Part shown: positions 21,407-29,516 of the stretch, one piece after another
Numbering within the stretch: the stretch's first letter is position 1
Layout of the letters: the number at the start of each line of letters is the position of its first letter
DNA from: Candidatus Woesearchaeota archaeon
GTDB lineage: Archaea; Nanobdellota; Nanobdellia; Woesearchaeales; ARS49
DNA length: 40,913 bases
Direction: 5' to 3'
Assembly (NCBI GenBank): GCA_003599055.1
Contig: QZIM01000003.1
Location: forward strand, 1-40,913
Notes under the pieces: model-generated
The model's database searches: none
What the model saw: only the letters and a program-made list of their open reading frames with translations
What the model was told of the DNA's origin: nothing
Position numbers and translations under genes: made by a program

Positions 21407-21428
21407 GTGACACCGGGGCTTTTGGCGT

Positions 21429-22862
21429 ATGCGCTGGTTTATCGTGGCAGTATTGCTTGCAGGATGCGTTTTACCGGTTTCTGAACTTCAGAAGGCAGGG
21501 GAAATGCAGGGCGTTATTCTCGATGATGGCGCGCGCTTTTCGTTGGTTGCTGCCCCTGTCAAAAACGAGCTCGCGGGCGTTTCGCTTGAGATGTTTGCGT
21601 ATAACGGGCAGGTTCCCGGCCCAATTTTGCGCGTGAGGCAAAACAGCACCATAACCGTGAATTTCACAAACAATTTGCCGATGGAGTCGACCGTGCACTG
21701 GCACGGGCTTCGTTTGGAAAATAAGTATGATGGTGTTCCTGATGTGACGCAAGGAGCAGTGCAGCCGGGCAAATCGTTTGAGTACAAGTTGACGTTCCCT
21801 GACTATGGTCTGTATTGGTATCACCCGCACACGCGCGAGGATTTGCAGCAGGAGAAGGGTTTGGCTGGCGTGATTTTGGTTGAGCCAATTGAAAAAGCGT
21901 TTGTTCCTGCAAAAGAGGAAGTGCTCGTGCTTGATGATGTCCTGATAACCGAAGGCGGGCTTGAATTTGGCGAACGGGTGGACCACGCACTGATGGGGCG
22001 TTTTGGAAATGTGATGCTGGTGAACGGAAAGGCGAATTATTCGCTGAATGTAAAGACTGGCGAGCGCGTGCGTTTTTTTATAGTTGATGTGGCAAACACG
22101 CGGTTGTTTAATTTCTCAATTGAGGGCGCGCGGCTCAAGGTGGTGGGCGCGGACAGTGAATTGTATCAGGATGAGTTTTTCGCGCCTGCGGTTGTTTTGG
22201 CGCCGGGTGAGCGCGTGATTGTGGAGGCAGTGTTTGAGCGGCCGGGCGTGTACCGGTTGATGCATAAGCATCCGCACGCGGCGTACGTTCTTGGAGAAGT
22301 AATTGTTTCGGGGGAGGAAGTGAAAGTCACTGACTCTGCAAGGAAAAACAAGTGGGCGTATGATGTGTCGGAGTACGTCAACAGGGCTCCTGATTTTGCG
22401 TTTGAGCTGGATGTTGATATGCAAATGATGGGCGGGATGAATCACGCGATGATGGGGCACGGCGCGGGCAGGGTAGAGCCAATTGAGTGGGAAGATACGA
22501 TGCAGATGATGAACGCGCACAGTACGGATAAGAATACGCGCTGGATTATTCGCGAAGTGGCGTCGGGAAGGGAGAATATGGATATTTCGCTCACTGCGAA
22601 AGTGGGCGATGTGAAAATGTTGAGGTTCACGAATCTGAAAGATTCCGCGCATCCGATGCAGCACCCGATTCACCTGCACGGCCAGCGCTTCTTGGTGCTG
22701 GGCGAGAAGAACTCAGTGTGGAAGGATACGGTGATTGTTCCTGCGGGCGAGTCTGTTGATGTGCTAGTTGAGTTTACGAATCCCGGGAAGTGGATGATGC
22801 ACTGCCATATTGCCGAGCATTTGCACGCGGGGATGATGGCAATGTTTGATGTAAGCGCGTAG
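21429..22862 (+). CDS. Lipoprotein multicopper oxidase, Met-rich (laccase/CueO-like)
   Basis: 477 residues. The signal ends in a lipobox (VAVLLAGC, Cys13), so the enzyme is probably membrane tethered outside the cell. All four copper-binding blocks are present: HWHG at 90-93, WYHPH ending at 134, HPIHLHG at about 412 and HCHIAEHLHAGM at about 458, covering the T1 and T2/T3 sites. A Met/His-rich stretch (MQMMGGMNHAMMGHG, about 331-345) resembles the substrate-shielding Met segment of cuprous oxidases such as CueO. Such enzymes oxidise Cu(I) or phenols and reduce O2 to water, implying at least occasional exposure to oxygen. It may protect against copper together with the CopA island 6 kb away. 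Confidence 0.93.
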   Translation: MRWFIVAVLLAGCVLPVSELQKAGEMQGVILDDGARFSLVAAPVKNELAGVSLEMFAYNGQVPGPILRVRQNSTITVNFTNNLPMESTVHWHGLRLENKYDGVPDVTQGAVQPGKSFEYKLTFPDYGLYWYHPHTREDLQQEKGLAGVILVEPIEKAFVPAKEEVLVLDDVLITEGGLEFGERVDHALMGRFGNVMLVNGKANYSLNVKTGERVRFFIVDVANTRLFNFSIEGARLKVVGADSELYQDEFFAPAVVLAPGERVIVEAVFERPGVYRLMHKHPHAAYVLGEVIVSGEEVKVTDSARKNKWAYDVSEYVNRAPDFAFELDVDMQMMGGMNHAMMGHGAGRVEPIEWEDTMQMMNAHSTDKNTRWIIREVASGRENMDISLTAKVGDVKMLRFTNLKDSAHPMQHPIHLHGQRFLVLGEKNSVWKDTVIVPAGESVDVLVEFTNPGKWMMHCHIAEHLHAGMMAMFDVSA

Positions 22863-22864
22863 GG

Positions 22865-23605
22865 TCAGCGTTTGAAGTAAGGCGGGCAATCCTGGTGTTC
22901 TAAGACGAGTTTGCTGCGCTCGGCAGCCGTGCGTGGCGGGTGTGAGACGCAAAAGTCGTAGAACAGTTCAACAAGGTCGTCAAAGGAGTGGTTGCCGTGC
23001 GGGTAGTTGAAAAGTTCTCCTGTTTGTGCCATTCTGCGGAATGTTTCAATGTCTTGGTCGTTTTCCGCTTCAAGGGCAGTGATGGTTTCTCCCGCAAGGT
23101 GTGCGCCAAGGGCGCGGTGGTTTCCGTCAATGAGAAGGTAGTGCGCGCCGCGTGAATAAAGTGCGCTGAGTTCGTCTTTTGCGGTTTTGAAGCGGTCAAT
23201 GGTGCTTTGAACAGAGGTTATGGCGTTTTTAACCGAGTACGGGTGGACGGGAACAATGGTTCCGTCGCGGGTGTCAATGTAAATGTGGGGGCATTGCCGG
23301 AGTGCGGATGCGTGTGCTGCTTCAATGGTGTTTTGTTTTTCCATTCGGGTGAGTTGGTCTGCAACGGTTGTGCGCGGGGCAAGGGTAAGCGCGTCAAGCG
23401 GATAGTCGCGTGAGTGGAAGGAGACGGTTGTTTTGCGGGGAATGGAGTTGTGGTACCGTGGCCCGTGAAGGACGAGGGCAGGAGGCAGGATGTGTCCTTG
23501 TTTTTGGGAGTAGACGCGATGATAAATGCAAAGGGCGGCAACATCGCCAAGCTCATCGGTTTCTGCAGTAATAAGTTGTTCTCCGGAAAGGACGTGTTCT
23601 TTCAT
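22865..23605 (-). CDS. ParB/Srx-like fold protein with DGNHR motif
   Basis: 246 residues. The core YLLIDGNHRALGAHLAGE (DGNHR at 160-164) matches the GxxR-type nucleotide-binding motif of the ParB/sulfiredoxin superfamily, whose members are CTPases, ATPases or nucleases. The N-terminal 120 residues are unlike ParB and no helix-turn-helix is evident, so chromosome partitioning is unlikely. Its role is unknown. It is leaderless with TATA at 23629-23637 and converges on the multicopper oxidase with a two-base gap. Confidence 0.65.
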   Translation of the reverse strand: MKEHVLSGEQLITAETDELGDVAALCIYHRVYSQKQGHILPPALVLHGPRYHNSIPRKTTVSFHSRDYPLDALTLAPRTTVADQLTRMEKQNTIEAAHASALRQCPHIYIDTRDGTIVPVHPYSVKNAITSVQSTIDRFKTAKDELSALYSRGAHYLLIDGNHRALGAHLAGETITALEAENDQDIETFRRMAQTGELFNYPHGNHSFDDLVELFYDFCVSHPPRTAAERSKLVLEHQDCPPYFKR

Positions 23606-23628
23606 AGTGTGGCGGGAAAAGAAGGGCT

Positions 23629-23637
23629 ATTTAAATG
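23629..23637 (-). promoter_or_regulatory. TATA box of the 23605 gene
   Basis: ATTTAAATA on minus, 24-32 nt before the ATG. Confidence 0.6.
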
Positions 23638-23668
23638 TGACTATTTGAAATTACTGAACAGTAACTAC

Positions 23669-24187
23669 TCATTCGCCGGGGGTTTTCCGAAGGGTAAGCG
23701 TGTTCCACCATTGGGGAGTGAGTTCGTGTCCGCTCAGGGGTTTGAACCGGTCCTGTTGGTTCCAGTACAGGATTGCCCGCGCAAGAAGGTCTGTGCTTTC
23801 TTCGCGGGAGCGAAGGTGCCGTGCGGTGAGTTGTGCGCGGGCGGCTTCGCCTTTGATTGTAACTTCCACGGGGTCTTCGTGGAATCCGATTTGCTGAAGG
23901 TATGCGCGGTCGTGCGGGGCGATGTTGACGTATTCATAGACTGCTTCGCAGGGGAGCCCGTCCTGCGAGACTGCGCTGGCAAAGGCAAGGACGGGCTGGG
24001 CAAGGTCATCAAGGGGAATGTGGCGTGCGAGTTGTATGCTGAGCTGGTTGTTTTTGATGCCGCTGAGCGCGATGACAACAAGCCCGCTTTGGTTTTTGAA
24101 GTGTGCGGTGTAAGGCGGAAAAGTAATTCCTTGCGGCTCGAGTTTTTGTGCGAGTTTTGCAGTCCAGTAGTTGGGCGTAAGCGCCAT
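23669..24187 (-). CDS. Unknown protein
   Basis: 172 residues beginning MALTPNYWTAKLAQKLEP. It has alternating beta and alpha prediction, no membrane segment, and a Trp-rich C-terminus (ILYWNQQDRF, PQWWNTL). No family recognised. It is leaderless, with TATA TTCTTATAC at 24210-24218, and lies between the ParB-like gene and heptamer array 2. Confidence 0.65.
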   Translation of the reverse strand: MALTPNYWTAKLAQKLEPQGITFPPYTAHFKNQSGLVVIALSGIKNNQLSIQLARHIPLDDLAQPVLAFASAVSQDGLPCEAVYEYVNIAPHDRAYLQQIGFHEDPVEVTIKGEAARAQLTARHLRSREESTDLLARAILYWNQQDRFKPLSGHELTPQWWNTLTLRKTPGE

Positions 24188-24209
24188 ACAAAGGCGGCGC
24201 TAAGGGCAA

Positions 24210-24218
24210 GTATAAGAA
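24210..24218 (-). promoter_or_regulatory. TATA box of the 24187 gene
   Basis: TTCTTATAC on minus, 23-31 nt before the ATG. Confidence 0.55.
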
Positions 24219-24248
24219 TTTTGCGCGAGTTATACGGCGCAGTCTTCT

Positions 24249-24290
24249 GATAACTGAGAACTGAAAACCAAAGACCAATTGCCAACTCCT
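24249..24290. repeat. Heptamer array 2 (6 units)
   Basis: Units GATAACT, GAGAACT, GAAAACC, AAAGACC, AATTGCC, AACTCCT. The array ends four bases from the stop codon of proS (24295-24297), again at the 3' end of a minus-strand gene. Confidence 0.8.
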
Positions 24291-24294
24291 GCGT

Positions 24295-25740
24295 TCAGTA
24301 GCTTTTCGCAAACAGGGCAATCGCGGTTGCGGGCTTGTCGCATTTGACGCATTTTCCTTTTGGCTGCGGCTGGTCAAATGGCAGGGTCAGGCATTTTGCG
24401 CCTTCGGTTGCTGATTTTATGTGTTCGGCGCATTCTGCTGTGCAGCACCAGGGTGCGTAGATGAGTTTACGCTCTTCAATGGCTTTTGCAAAGTCGCGCC
24501 AGTTTTCCGCCTTGACATTGTTTTCGGCGATGAATTTTTGCGCGTTTTTGAAGAGGTCGTGCTGCATACGTTCGAGTTCTTTTGGAATGTATTCTGCAAG
24601 TTCGCCAAATGGCACAAATGTCTTTTTGCCAAGGTCGCGGCGAACAACGACTGCGTGTCCTTTTTCGAGGTCTTTTGGGCCGACTTCAAGGCGAAGGCAG
24701 ACGCCTTTGAGTTCGTGTTCGTTGAATTTCCAGCCGGGCGTGTAGTGGTCGCGGTCGTCAACAAGGACGCTCGTTCCGGTTTTTTCAATTATTTTTGCGA
24801 TTTCGTGGCATTTTTTCACGACTTTTTCCTTGCTGTCATCGAACATAATGGGGACGATGACGCAGTGGAGCGGCGCGACGCGCGGGGGAATAATGATTCC
24901 TTTGTCGTCGCCGTGGAACAATATCATGGCGCCAATGGAGCGCGTGCTGAATCCCCAACTGTTTTGGTACGGGTGGGCTTTTTTGCCGTTTTCGTCAAGG
25001 AAATTGATGTTGAAGCTTTTTGCAAAGCGCTGGCCAAGGTGGTGTGATGTTGCCGCTTGAACTGCTTTGCCTGACGGGGTCAATGTTTCAACAGAGGTTG
25101 AGTAGTCTGCGCCGGCGAATTTTTCGTTTTCGCTTTTGCGGCCTTTGATGACGGGAACGGCAAGGAGCTCTTCAAAGACGCGGCGATATAATTCCAGGAT
25201 GTCAAGGACTTCTTTTTCCGCATCTTTTTTGTCTGCGAATGCCGTGTGGCCTTCTTGCCACAGGAACTCGCGGCCGCGAAGGAAGGGGACGGGGTGCTTG
25301 AATTCCCATCGGACGACGTTGACCCATTGGTTGATTTTGAGGGGGAGGTCGCGGTAGCTTTGTATCCATTTTGAGAACGCGTCGTACATAATGGTTTCCG
25401 ATGTTGGGCGGATTGCAAGCCGTTCGCCCAAAGGGGTGTGCCCGCCGTGGGTGACCCACGCAACTTCCGGGGCGAATCCTTCGACGTGTTCTGCTTCTTT
25501 GGTGAGGAGTTTTTCGGGAATGAAGAGGGGAAAATAGGTGTTTTGGACGCCCATTTTTTTGATTTCCGCATCAAAGAAGGCAGTGAGTTTTTCCCAGATG
25601 GCAAAGACGCGTGGGCGAAATATCATGCAGCCGGAGACGTCCGTGTAGTCTGCAAGTTCTGCTTTTTGGATGACTTGTGTGTACCATTCGCTGATGTCTT
25701 GGGACTTTTTGACCGTGAGCCCTTGGGTGCTGTCTGCCAT
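24295..25740 (-). CDS. proS: Prolyl-tRNA synthetase, archaeal/eukaryotic type
   Basis: 481 residues. Class II motif 2 (VVRWEFKHPVPFLRGREFLW) and motif 3 (GFSTRSIGAMILFHGDDKGI) are clear, as are the proline site (RPTSETIMYDAFSKW) and the anticodon domain. The C-terminal extension with CC, a single Cys, CVKC and a final aromatic Tyr (FAKSY) is the zinc domain of archaeal and eukaryotic ProRS; there is no bacterial INS editing domain. It charges tRNA-Pro with proline. It is leaderless with a TATA box 23-32 nt upstream and followed directly by heptamer array 2. Confidence 0.97.
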   Translation of the reverse strand: MADSTQGLTVKKSQDISEWYTQVIQKAELADYTDVSGCMIFRPRVFAIWEKLTAFFDAEIKKMGVQNTYFPLFIPEKLLTKEAEHVEGFAPEVAWVTHGGHTPLGERLAIRPTSETIMYDAFSKWIQSYRDLPLKINQWVNVVRWEFKHPVPFLRGREFLWQEGHTAFADKKDAEKEVLDILELYRRVFEELLAVPVIKGRKSENEKFAGADYSTSVETLTPSGKAVQAATSHHLGQRFAKSFNINFLDENGKKAHPYQNSWGFSTRSIGAMILFHGDDKGIIIPPRVAPLHCVIVPIMFDDSKEKVVKKCHEIAKIIEKTGTSVLVDDRDHYTPGWKFNEHELKGVCLRLEVGPKDLEKGHAVVVRRDLGKKTFVPFGELAEYIPKELERMQHDLFKNAQKFIAENNVKAENWRDFAKAIEERKLIYAPWCCTAECAEHIKSATEGAKCLTLPFDQPQPKGKCVKCDKPATAIALFAKSY

Positions 25741-25762
25741 GCACAGATTTGGCAGGAGTTGT

Positions 25763-25772
25763 GTTTATAAAG
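25763..25772 (-). promoter_or_regulatory. proS TATA box
   Basis: CTTTATAAAC on minus, 23-32 nt before the ATG. Confidence 0.65.
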
Positions 25773-25830
25773 GTTTGGCGCGCGGGAAACAGGATAAGTA
25801 TTCACTTTTCAGTGGTTAAGAAGGGAAAAG

Positions 25831-25840
25831 TTTATAAACA
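25831..25840 (+). promoter_or_regulatory. TATA box of the 25861 gene
   Basis: GTTTATAAAC, 21-30 nt before the ATG at 25861; a near-perfect palindrome. Confidence 0.65.
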
Positions 25841-25860
25841 ATTATTTCGATAAGGCAACT

Positions 25861-26436
25861 ATGCCGACACGCAGCCAAATTGAAACGGCAAATGTCCGCG
25901 TTCTTCGGGCGATTCGCCAGTTTAACCATATTGCGCGTGCCGCGCGAATGGTCGAGGGTATCCCGCTCTTCGGAAGGGCAGGGATTGCGACATATATGCG
26001 TTTTTGCCTCGCGAGTCTTGATGATGCGTTTGCCGCGCACTATGTTCCGGGTTCGGATAAGGTTGATGAATGGCAGGAGACCGGCCTTGTTGGCGCGCTG
26101 AATTTGATTTACAATCCGAAGAACAGGGAGTACTTTGCGCGGCTCAGCGAGGCAACACTCGAGGAGCTTGCGGAGATAAGAAAAGACGGGAAACGGGTTG
26201 CCGTTGGCGGGCCTGAAGGAATTGAAATGATGACAAAATCAGGGGAAATCCTGATTTCCTCGGATGTCGGAAAAGGGTACGCGGAACCTGAGTGGGGGTG
26301 CGAAGATGCAGGATACTGGCACGCCTGGCTCAGGGAAACAGTCAAGGCGAACCTTGCGGATGCGCCAACGTTGGGCGTTTTCAAGTATGTGAGCATCACT
26401 GAGGACAGTTATCATCCAAAACAGGTACGGCGCTAA
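25861..26436 (+). CDS. Unknown soluble protein
   Basis: 191 residues beginning MPTRSQIETANVRVLRAIRQ; the first 70 residues look helical and basic, the rest mixed, with no membrane helix. I recognise no family or catalytic motif. It is divergent from proS and leaderless. The next gene's TATA box begins two bases after its stop codon. Confidence 0.65.
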   Translation: MPTRSQIETANVRVLRAIRQFNHIARAARMVEGIPLFGRAGIATYMRFCLASLDDAFAAHYVPGSDKVDEWQETGLVGALNLIYNPKNREYFARLSEATLEELAEIRKDGKRVAVGGPEGIEMMTKSGEILISSDVGKGYAEPEWGCEDAGYWHAWLRETVKANLADAPTLGVFKYVSITEDSYHPKQVRR

Positions 26437-26437
26437 T

Positions 26438-26447
26438 CTTATATACC
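26438..26447 (+). promoter_or_regulatory. TATA box of the 26468 gene
   Basis: CTTATATACC, 21-30 nt before the ATG, beginning two bases after the preceding stop codon. Confidence 0.65.
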
Positions 26448-26467
26448 GTCCTTTCTTGTTTTGCCGT

Positions 26468-26938
26468 ATGCGCGTCATTCACCACACCACGCACCACGTC
26501 CTGTTCCACTTGGGTTTATTCTCCGGGTTTGCACTTTTGGTTCCGGTAATCACAAAAGCAATTGAGCAAAGTGCAAGGCCGTGGACAATTGCGCCGGAGA
26601 CGTTTTATGCGGGAGTAATGCTGGTGATTATCAGTGCGTTTTTGCTCTACCGCGTGAAGGAGAGCTTTCCTGATTTACTGAAAAGTTTGGGCTTTGCAAT
26701 GTTTATTCCGGGCGGGATTAACGTGATTTCTGGAATCATAAACATTAACGATATTTTGGCGCAAAAGCCAAGCATTACCGGTCTTGCGGTTGTAAAGCCG
26801 GTTGCAGAGTTCTATGTGCATCACAGCGTGCCAAGCGTGCTCAGTGTTGCCGCGGTGTATTTGTTTGTCGGCGGGCTTCTATATTGGATTGGCATTAAGT
26901 TGGATGCGGCAAAGAGCAAGTTCAGTTGGGGCAATTAG
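26468..26938 (+). CDS. Four-helix membrane protein
   Basis: 156 residues with four membrane helices (near LFHLGLFSGFALLVPVI, FYAGVMLVIISAFLLY, LGFAMFIPGGINVISGI and VLSVAAVYLFVGGLLYWI) and a His-rich N-terminus (MRVIHHTTHHVLFH) that may bind metal. No named family recognised. The ATG at 26468 is preferred over the TTG four codons earlier because of the TATA distance. Confidence 0.75.
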   Translation: MRVIHHTTHHVLFHLGLFSGFALLVPVITKAIEQSARPWTIAPETFYAGVMLVIISAFLLYRVKESFPDLLKSLGFAMFIPGGINVISGIININDILAQKPSITGLAVVKPVAEFYVHHSVPSVLSVAAVYLFVGGLLYWIGIKLDAAKSKFSWGN

Positions 26939-26998
26939 GCTGCCCGGCAACTAATACGGCAAGGTTGTCAGAACTCAAGAGTGGTTAAGAGGAGCAAA

Positions 26999-27008
26999 GT
27001 TTTAATAG
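26999..27008 (+). promoter_or_regulatory. TATA box of the 27031 gene
   Basis: GTTTTAATAG, 23-32 nt before the ATG. Confidence 0.5.
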
Positions 27009-27030
27009 TGCAAAAAAGGCAAAAAGCCAT

Positions 27031-28011
27031 ATGAGTCTCGGGGACAAACAGGCGTATTTGTTGCGCAAGATGGTGGATGGCTATCAGGCGCTGGCGGTGC
27101 TTTTTGAGGATGCCAAAGAGGGCATAATTACTCAGGAGCACGTTGAGGTGTTGAGCAGTTGTTATGAACTGCTGCCTTCGCAAAAGGAGTATCTGAGAAG
27201 AACAGTTGAGCACGTGATGGACGGTCAGGAAGTGATAAGCTATCTTGAGGAAAAAATCGGGGTGGATGGGGACCGGGTTTTTCAGGATGCGGGGCTGCTT
27301 CATCGGATTGTTGGCAGGAAGCGCGAAGAGAGGGGGATGCGGGCAAAAAGTTATGGGTTTGCGGTTGGTTTTACGCGCGAAGCGCTTGGCAGGAACGTGC
27401 TTGGGGAAGCATACGGTTGTAATATGGAAGCAGCAGAAGGGGCGAAGAGAAAAATCGATGCGTTCTTTTCCGGGCGGGCAAAAAGGAAAGTGAGCGTTCC
27501 GGTTTTTTATATGTTAAGCGAGCGCGCGTGCAGGGAGTATGTGAGGAAACGAGAACAGTTACGCAGCGAGGAAGAGGTGCAGATTGCGGCCTATTTTGAG
27601 ATGGACGCAATTGAAAAGCACGAGTTGCGGCATATTGTTGATGACTATCTTCCAAGGACTTTTGAATTGAGCGAGACACAGGCGTATTTGTTTGACGGAA
27701 GCTATTGGGAGGGCTTGCGAAGGGACAGGCGCGCGCAAAGTGCGAGGTACGCCAGGGAATTTGTCGGCAAGTCAAAAGCAGAGAGAAAAAAGCTCAGCTC
27801 ACGGGCAAAGGATGCTCCTGAACGAAAGGCATTCGATGAGTTCTCCGCGTGGAAGGACCGCTTGTGGAAGGCAATAAAAAGCACGGAAGACTTGAGCTTT
27901 TTTTGTTCGACAACTCCTTTGCGCAAATTGGGAAAGAGGGCAAGGCTGCTCACTGAATTGCGGGAACGTGATTTGCGTAAGGAAGTTACTGGTTCGAGAG
28001 CGAGCGCGTAA
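27031..28011 (+). CDS. Putative gluzincin-like metallopeptidase (HELRH)
   Basis: 326 residues, soluble, highly charged. Residues 197-201 read HELRH inside MDAIEKHELRHIVDDYLPR, an HExxH zinc site, and SETQAYLFDG at 214-223 follows with Glu215 as a plausible third ligand in the ExxAY arrangement of gluzincins. Flanking segments are helical and rich in Lys/Arg/Glu. I do not recognise a named family, so peptidase activity is an inference from motif order and spacing. No signal peptide is present, so it would act in the cytoplasm. Its 3' end overlaps the convergent gpsA gene by 26 bases. Confidence 0.7.
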   Translation: MSLGDKQAYLLRKMVDGYQALAVLFEDAKEGIITQEHVEVLSSCYELLPSQKEYLRRTVEHVMDGQEVISYLEEKIGVDGDRVFQDAGLLHRIVGRKREERGMRAKSYGFAVGFTREALGRNVLGEAYGCNMEAAEGAKRKIDAFFSGRAKRKVSVPVFYMLSERACREYVRKREQLRSEEEVQIAAYFEMDAIEKHELRHIVDDYLPRTFELSETQAYLFDGSYWEGLRRDRRAQSARYAREFVGKSKAERKKLSSRAKDAPERKAFDEFSAWKDRLWKAIKSTEDLSFFCSTTPLRKLGKRARLLTELRERDLRKEVTGSRASA

Positions 28012-28864
28012 GAATCGTGTCCGGTTTGTGTTTGCCTTCAAGCGTGTCGCGCAGTGCATCAATTGCGGGAAGGGCAAGTTTGTGTTTGCGGGAGTAGTCA
28101 GTCACAAGGTCAAGTGCGCGAAGTCCCTCGATGGTTCCCGAAGGCAAAGGACGGGGTTTTCCTTGGAGGAGCGCGGTGCCGCACGAGTGCCCGTATGCGT
28201 GGTTGCGTGATTCTTCGCTCATACTGGTGGCAAAGAGGTCGGATACAAAGGAGAGCGTGGGCAGTTGTTTTTTGTGCTTGTGGCGGTAGAGTGCCTGAAG
28301 GTCAAGGGTGGCAAGGCCGGTAAAGCTGCCCATGGTATTGCACGCGTGGTGTGCAAAATAGCCGTCGATGAGTCCTGCGCCGATGGCAATGATGTTTTTT
28401 GCCGCTGCGGCGAATTGCGCGCCGGTTGCGTCTTTTTCGTGGATGCAGTGGAAGTTTGGCCCGTCGAGTGTTTTCATCCAGTATTGTGCGCGCTCGCCCG
28501 CAAGGGTGGTGATGGTAGGATTTTTGTGCAGGATTTCAGAGGCAAGGTTGGGGCCGTTGAGGGTTGCGGTTGGGTTTGAGAGGTGTTCGGAGAGGATTTC
28601 TGTGGGTGTTTTGAGCCCGCTAAAGAGTCCTTTGGTGCAGGAAAGGATGGCTTGTTTTGGCTTGACGATTGGCTTGAGCATTTCGGCGCATTGTTCAAGG
28701 TATGCGCTGGGGACGCACAAGATGAGTGATTCTGCGGTTTTAATGGAGTGTTTGGTCTGTTCGCTGTACGTGCCGTCTGCTTCAACGTCAACAAGTTTGT
28801 GCGGAAGGCGCAGTATTGTGCTGATTGCTTGCCCGAATTTGCCCGAGCCGACGATGATAATCAC
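27986..28864 (-). CDS. gpsA: NAD(P)-dependent glycerol-3-phosphate dehydrogenase
   Basis: 292 residues, shorter than the usual 330. The N-terminal Rossmann fold begins MIIIVGSGKFGQAIS. The catalytic Lys lies in AAAKNIIAIGAGLIDG, MSEESRNHAYG matches the SxxSRNxxxG signature, and the end (PSGTIEGLRALDLV, LALPAIDALRDTLEGK) matches the family's C-terminal helices. It reduces DHAP to sn-glycerol 3-phosphate, the bacterial lipid backbone, whereas archaea normally make glycerol 1-phosphate. The GTG start overlaps the PIN gene stop (GTGA), so it is the third gene of an AbrB-PIN operon. Confidence 0.85.
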   Translation of the reverse strand: MIIIVGSGKFGQAISTILRLPHKLVDVEADGTYSEQTKHSIKTAESLILCVPSAYLEQCAEMLKPIVKPKQAILSCTKGLFSGLKTPTEILSEHLSNPTATLNGPNLASEILHKNPTITTLAGERAQYWMKTLDGPNFHCIHEKDATGAQFAAAAKNIIAIGAGLIDGYFAHHACNTMGSFTGLATLDLQALYRHKHKKQLPTLSFVSDLFATSMSEESRNHAYGHSCGTALLQGKPRPLPSGTIEGLRALDLVTDYSRKHKLALPAIDALRDTLEGKHKPDTILTRSLSNQ

Positions 28865-29265
28865 AAGAGCACCTGCCGTTTCAATGTTGTTTTGTCAAAG
28901 TCCGAATCATCGCTCACGATTGTTTTAATGCCAAGTGAGAGGGCAGTAGCGTAGTGGATTGCATCACGGGGTTTTAGCGAAGGGTTCAGTTCAAGAAGCT
29001 GCAGGCTCAGTCGTGAAAGCTCTGAAGTGAGCGGTGCAATTGAAAGGTTGGTAAGATGAAAGAGGCGGCCTGCTTGTTGGAGTGCGGTTTTGCGTTCTCC
29101 GGTTTGTTTCCATATGGTCCAAAGGACTTCATCAATCGTGATAGTAGAAGTCACCGCAGGAGTGCCGTTAATTGTTTCTCGCAAGATGCGTGCAGCAGCT
29201 CTCCCTCGTCCTTCATTTGAGAGGGCTGCAAGGATGAAGACGTTTGCATCAAGGTACCGTTTCAC
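28861..29265 (-). CDS. PIN-domain (VapC-like) toxin
   Basis: 134 residues with PIN residues Asp6 (YLDANVFIL), Glu46 (TIDEVLWTI), Asp101 (PRDAIHYA) and Asp119/120 (IVSDDSDF). The start is a GTG overlapping the antitoxin stop (GTGA), giving a first codon immediately before KRYLDANVF. Together with the AbrB-type gene it forms a toxin-antitoxin module unlike the one at 16.6-17.2 kb, and it is coupled to gpsA downstream. Confidence 0.88.
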   Translation of the reverse strand: MKRYLDANVFILAALSNEGRGRAAARILRETINGTPAVTSTITIDEVLWTIWKQTGERKTALQQAGRLFHLTNLSIAPLTSELSRLSLQLLELNPSLKPRDAIHYATALSLGIKTIVSDDSDFDKTTLKRQVLL

Positions 29266-29513
29266 TCGTTCAGCCTCGAATGATAAAGCGCATCCCAATC
29301 AAGGTGTTTCGGGAGTTTTCTTTTGGGTATCGCGGTGAGGAATTGCTCAAGGACTTCCTGTGAGTTCTCTTTTCGTTGCAGGGTGATTTTGTTGTCTTCA
29401 AGGGTGAAGGTAACTTCGGAGTCGGGAAGGAGCCTGAATTGGTCACGCAACGGCTTGGGAATGACGACTTGCCCTTTTTCTCCGATTTTACCCGTGAGTT
29501 CAATTCCTACCAT
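29262..29513 (-). CDS. AbrB-type antitoxin/transcription regulator
   Basis: 83 residues. The AbrB fold is clear at the N-terminus (LTGKIGEKGQVVIPKPLRDQF, then SEVTFTLEDNKITLQRK), followed by a toxin-binding tail. The ATG at 29513 lies 23-32 nt from the TATA box, better than the ATG at 29531. A 17-bp perfect palindrome lies between TATA and start, probably its operator. Confidence 0.88.
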   Translation of the reverse strand: MVGIELTGKIGEKGQVVIPKPLRDQFRLLPDSEVTFTLEDNKITLQRKENSQEVLEQFLTAIPKRKLPKHLDWDALYHSRLNE

Positions 29514-29516
29514 TAA

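Noticed and set aside
23414-24250. 278-codon plus-strand frame across the ParB-like and unknown genes
   Set aside because: It spans two minus-strand genes with their own TATA boxes and has shadow-like composition.
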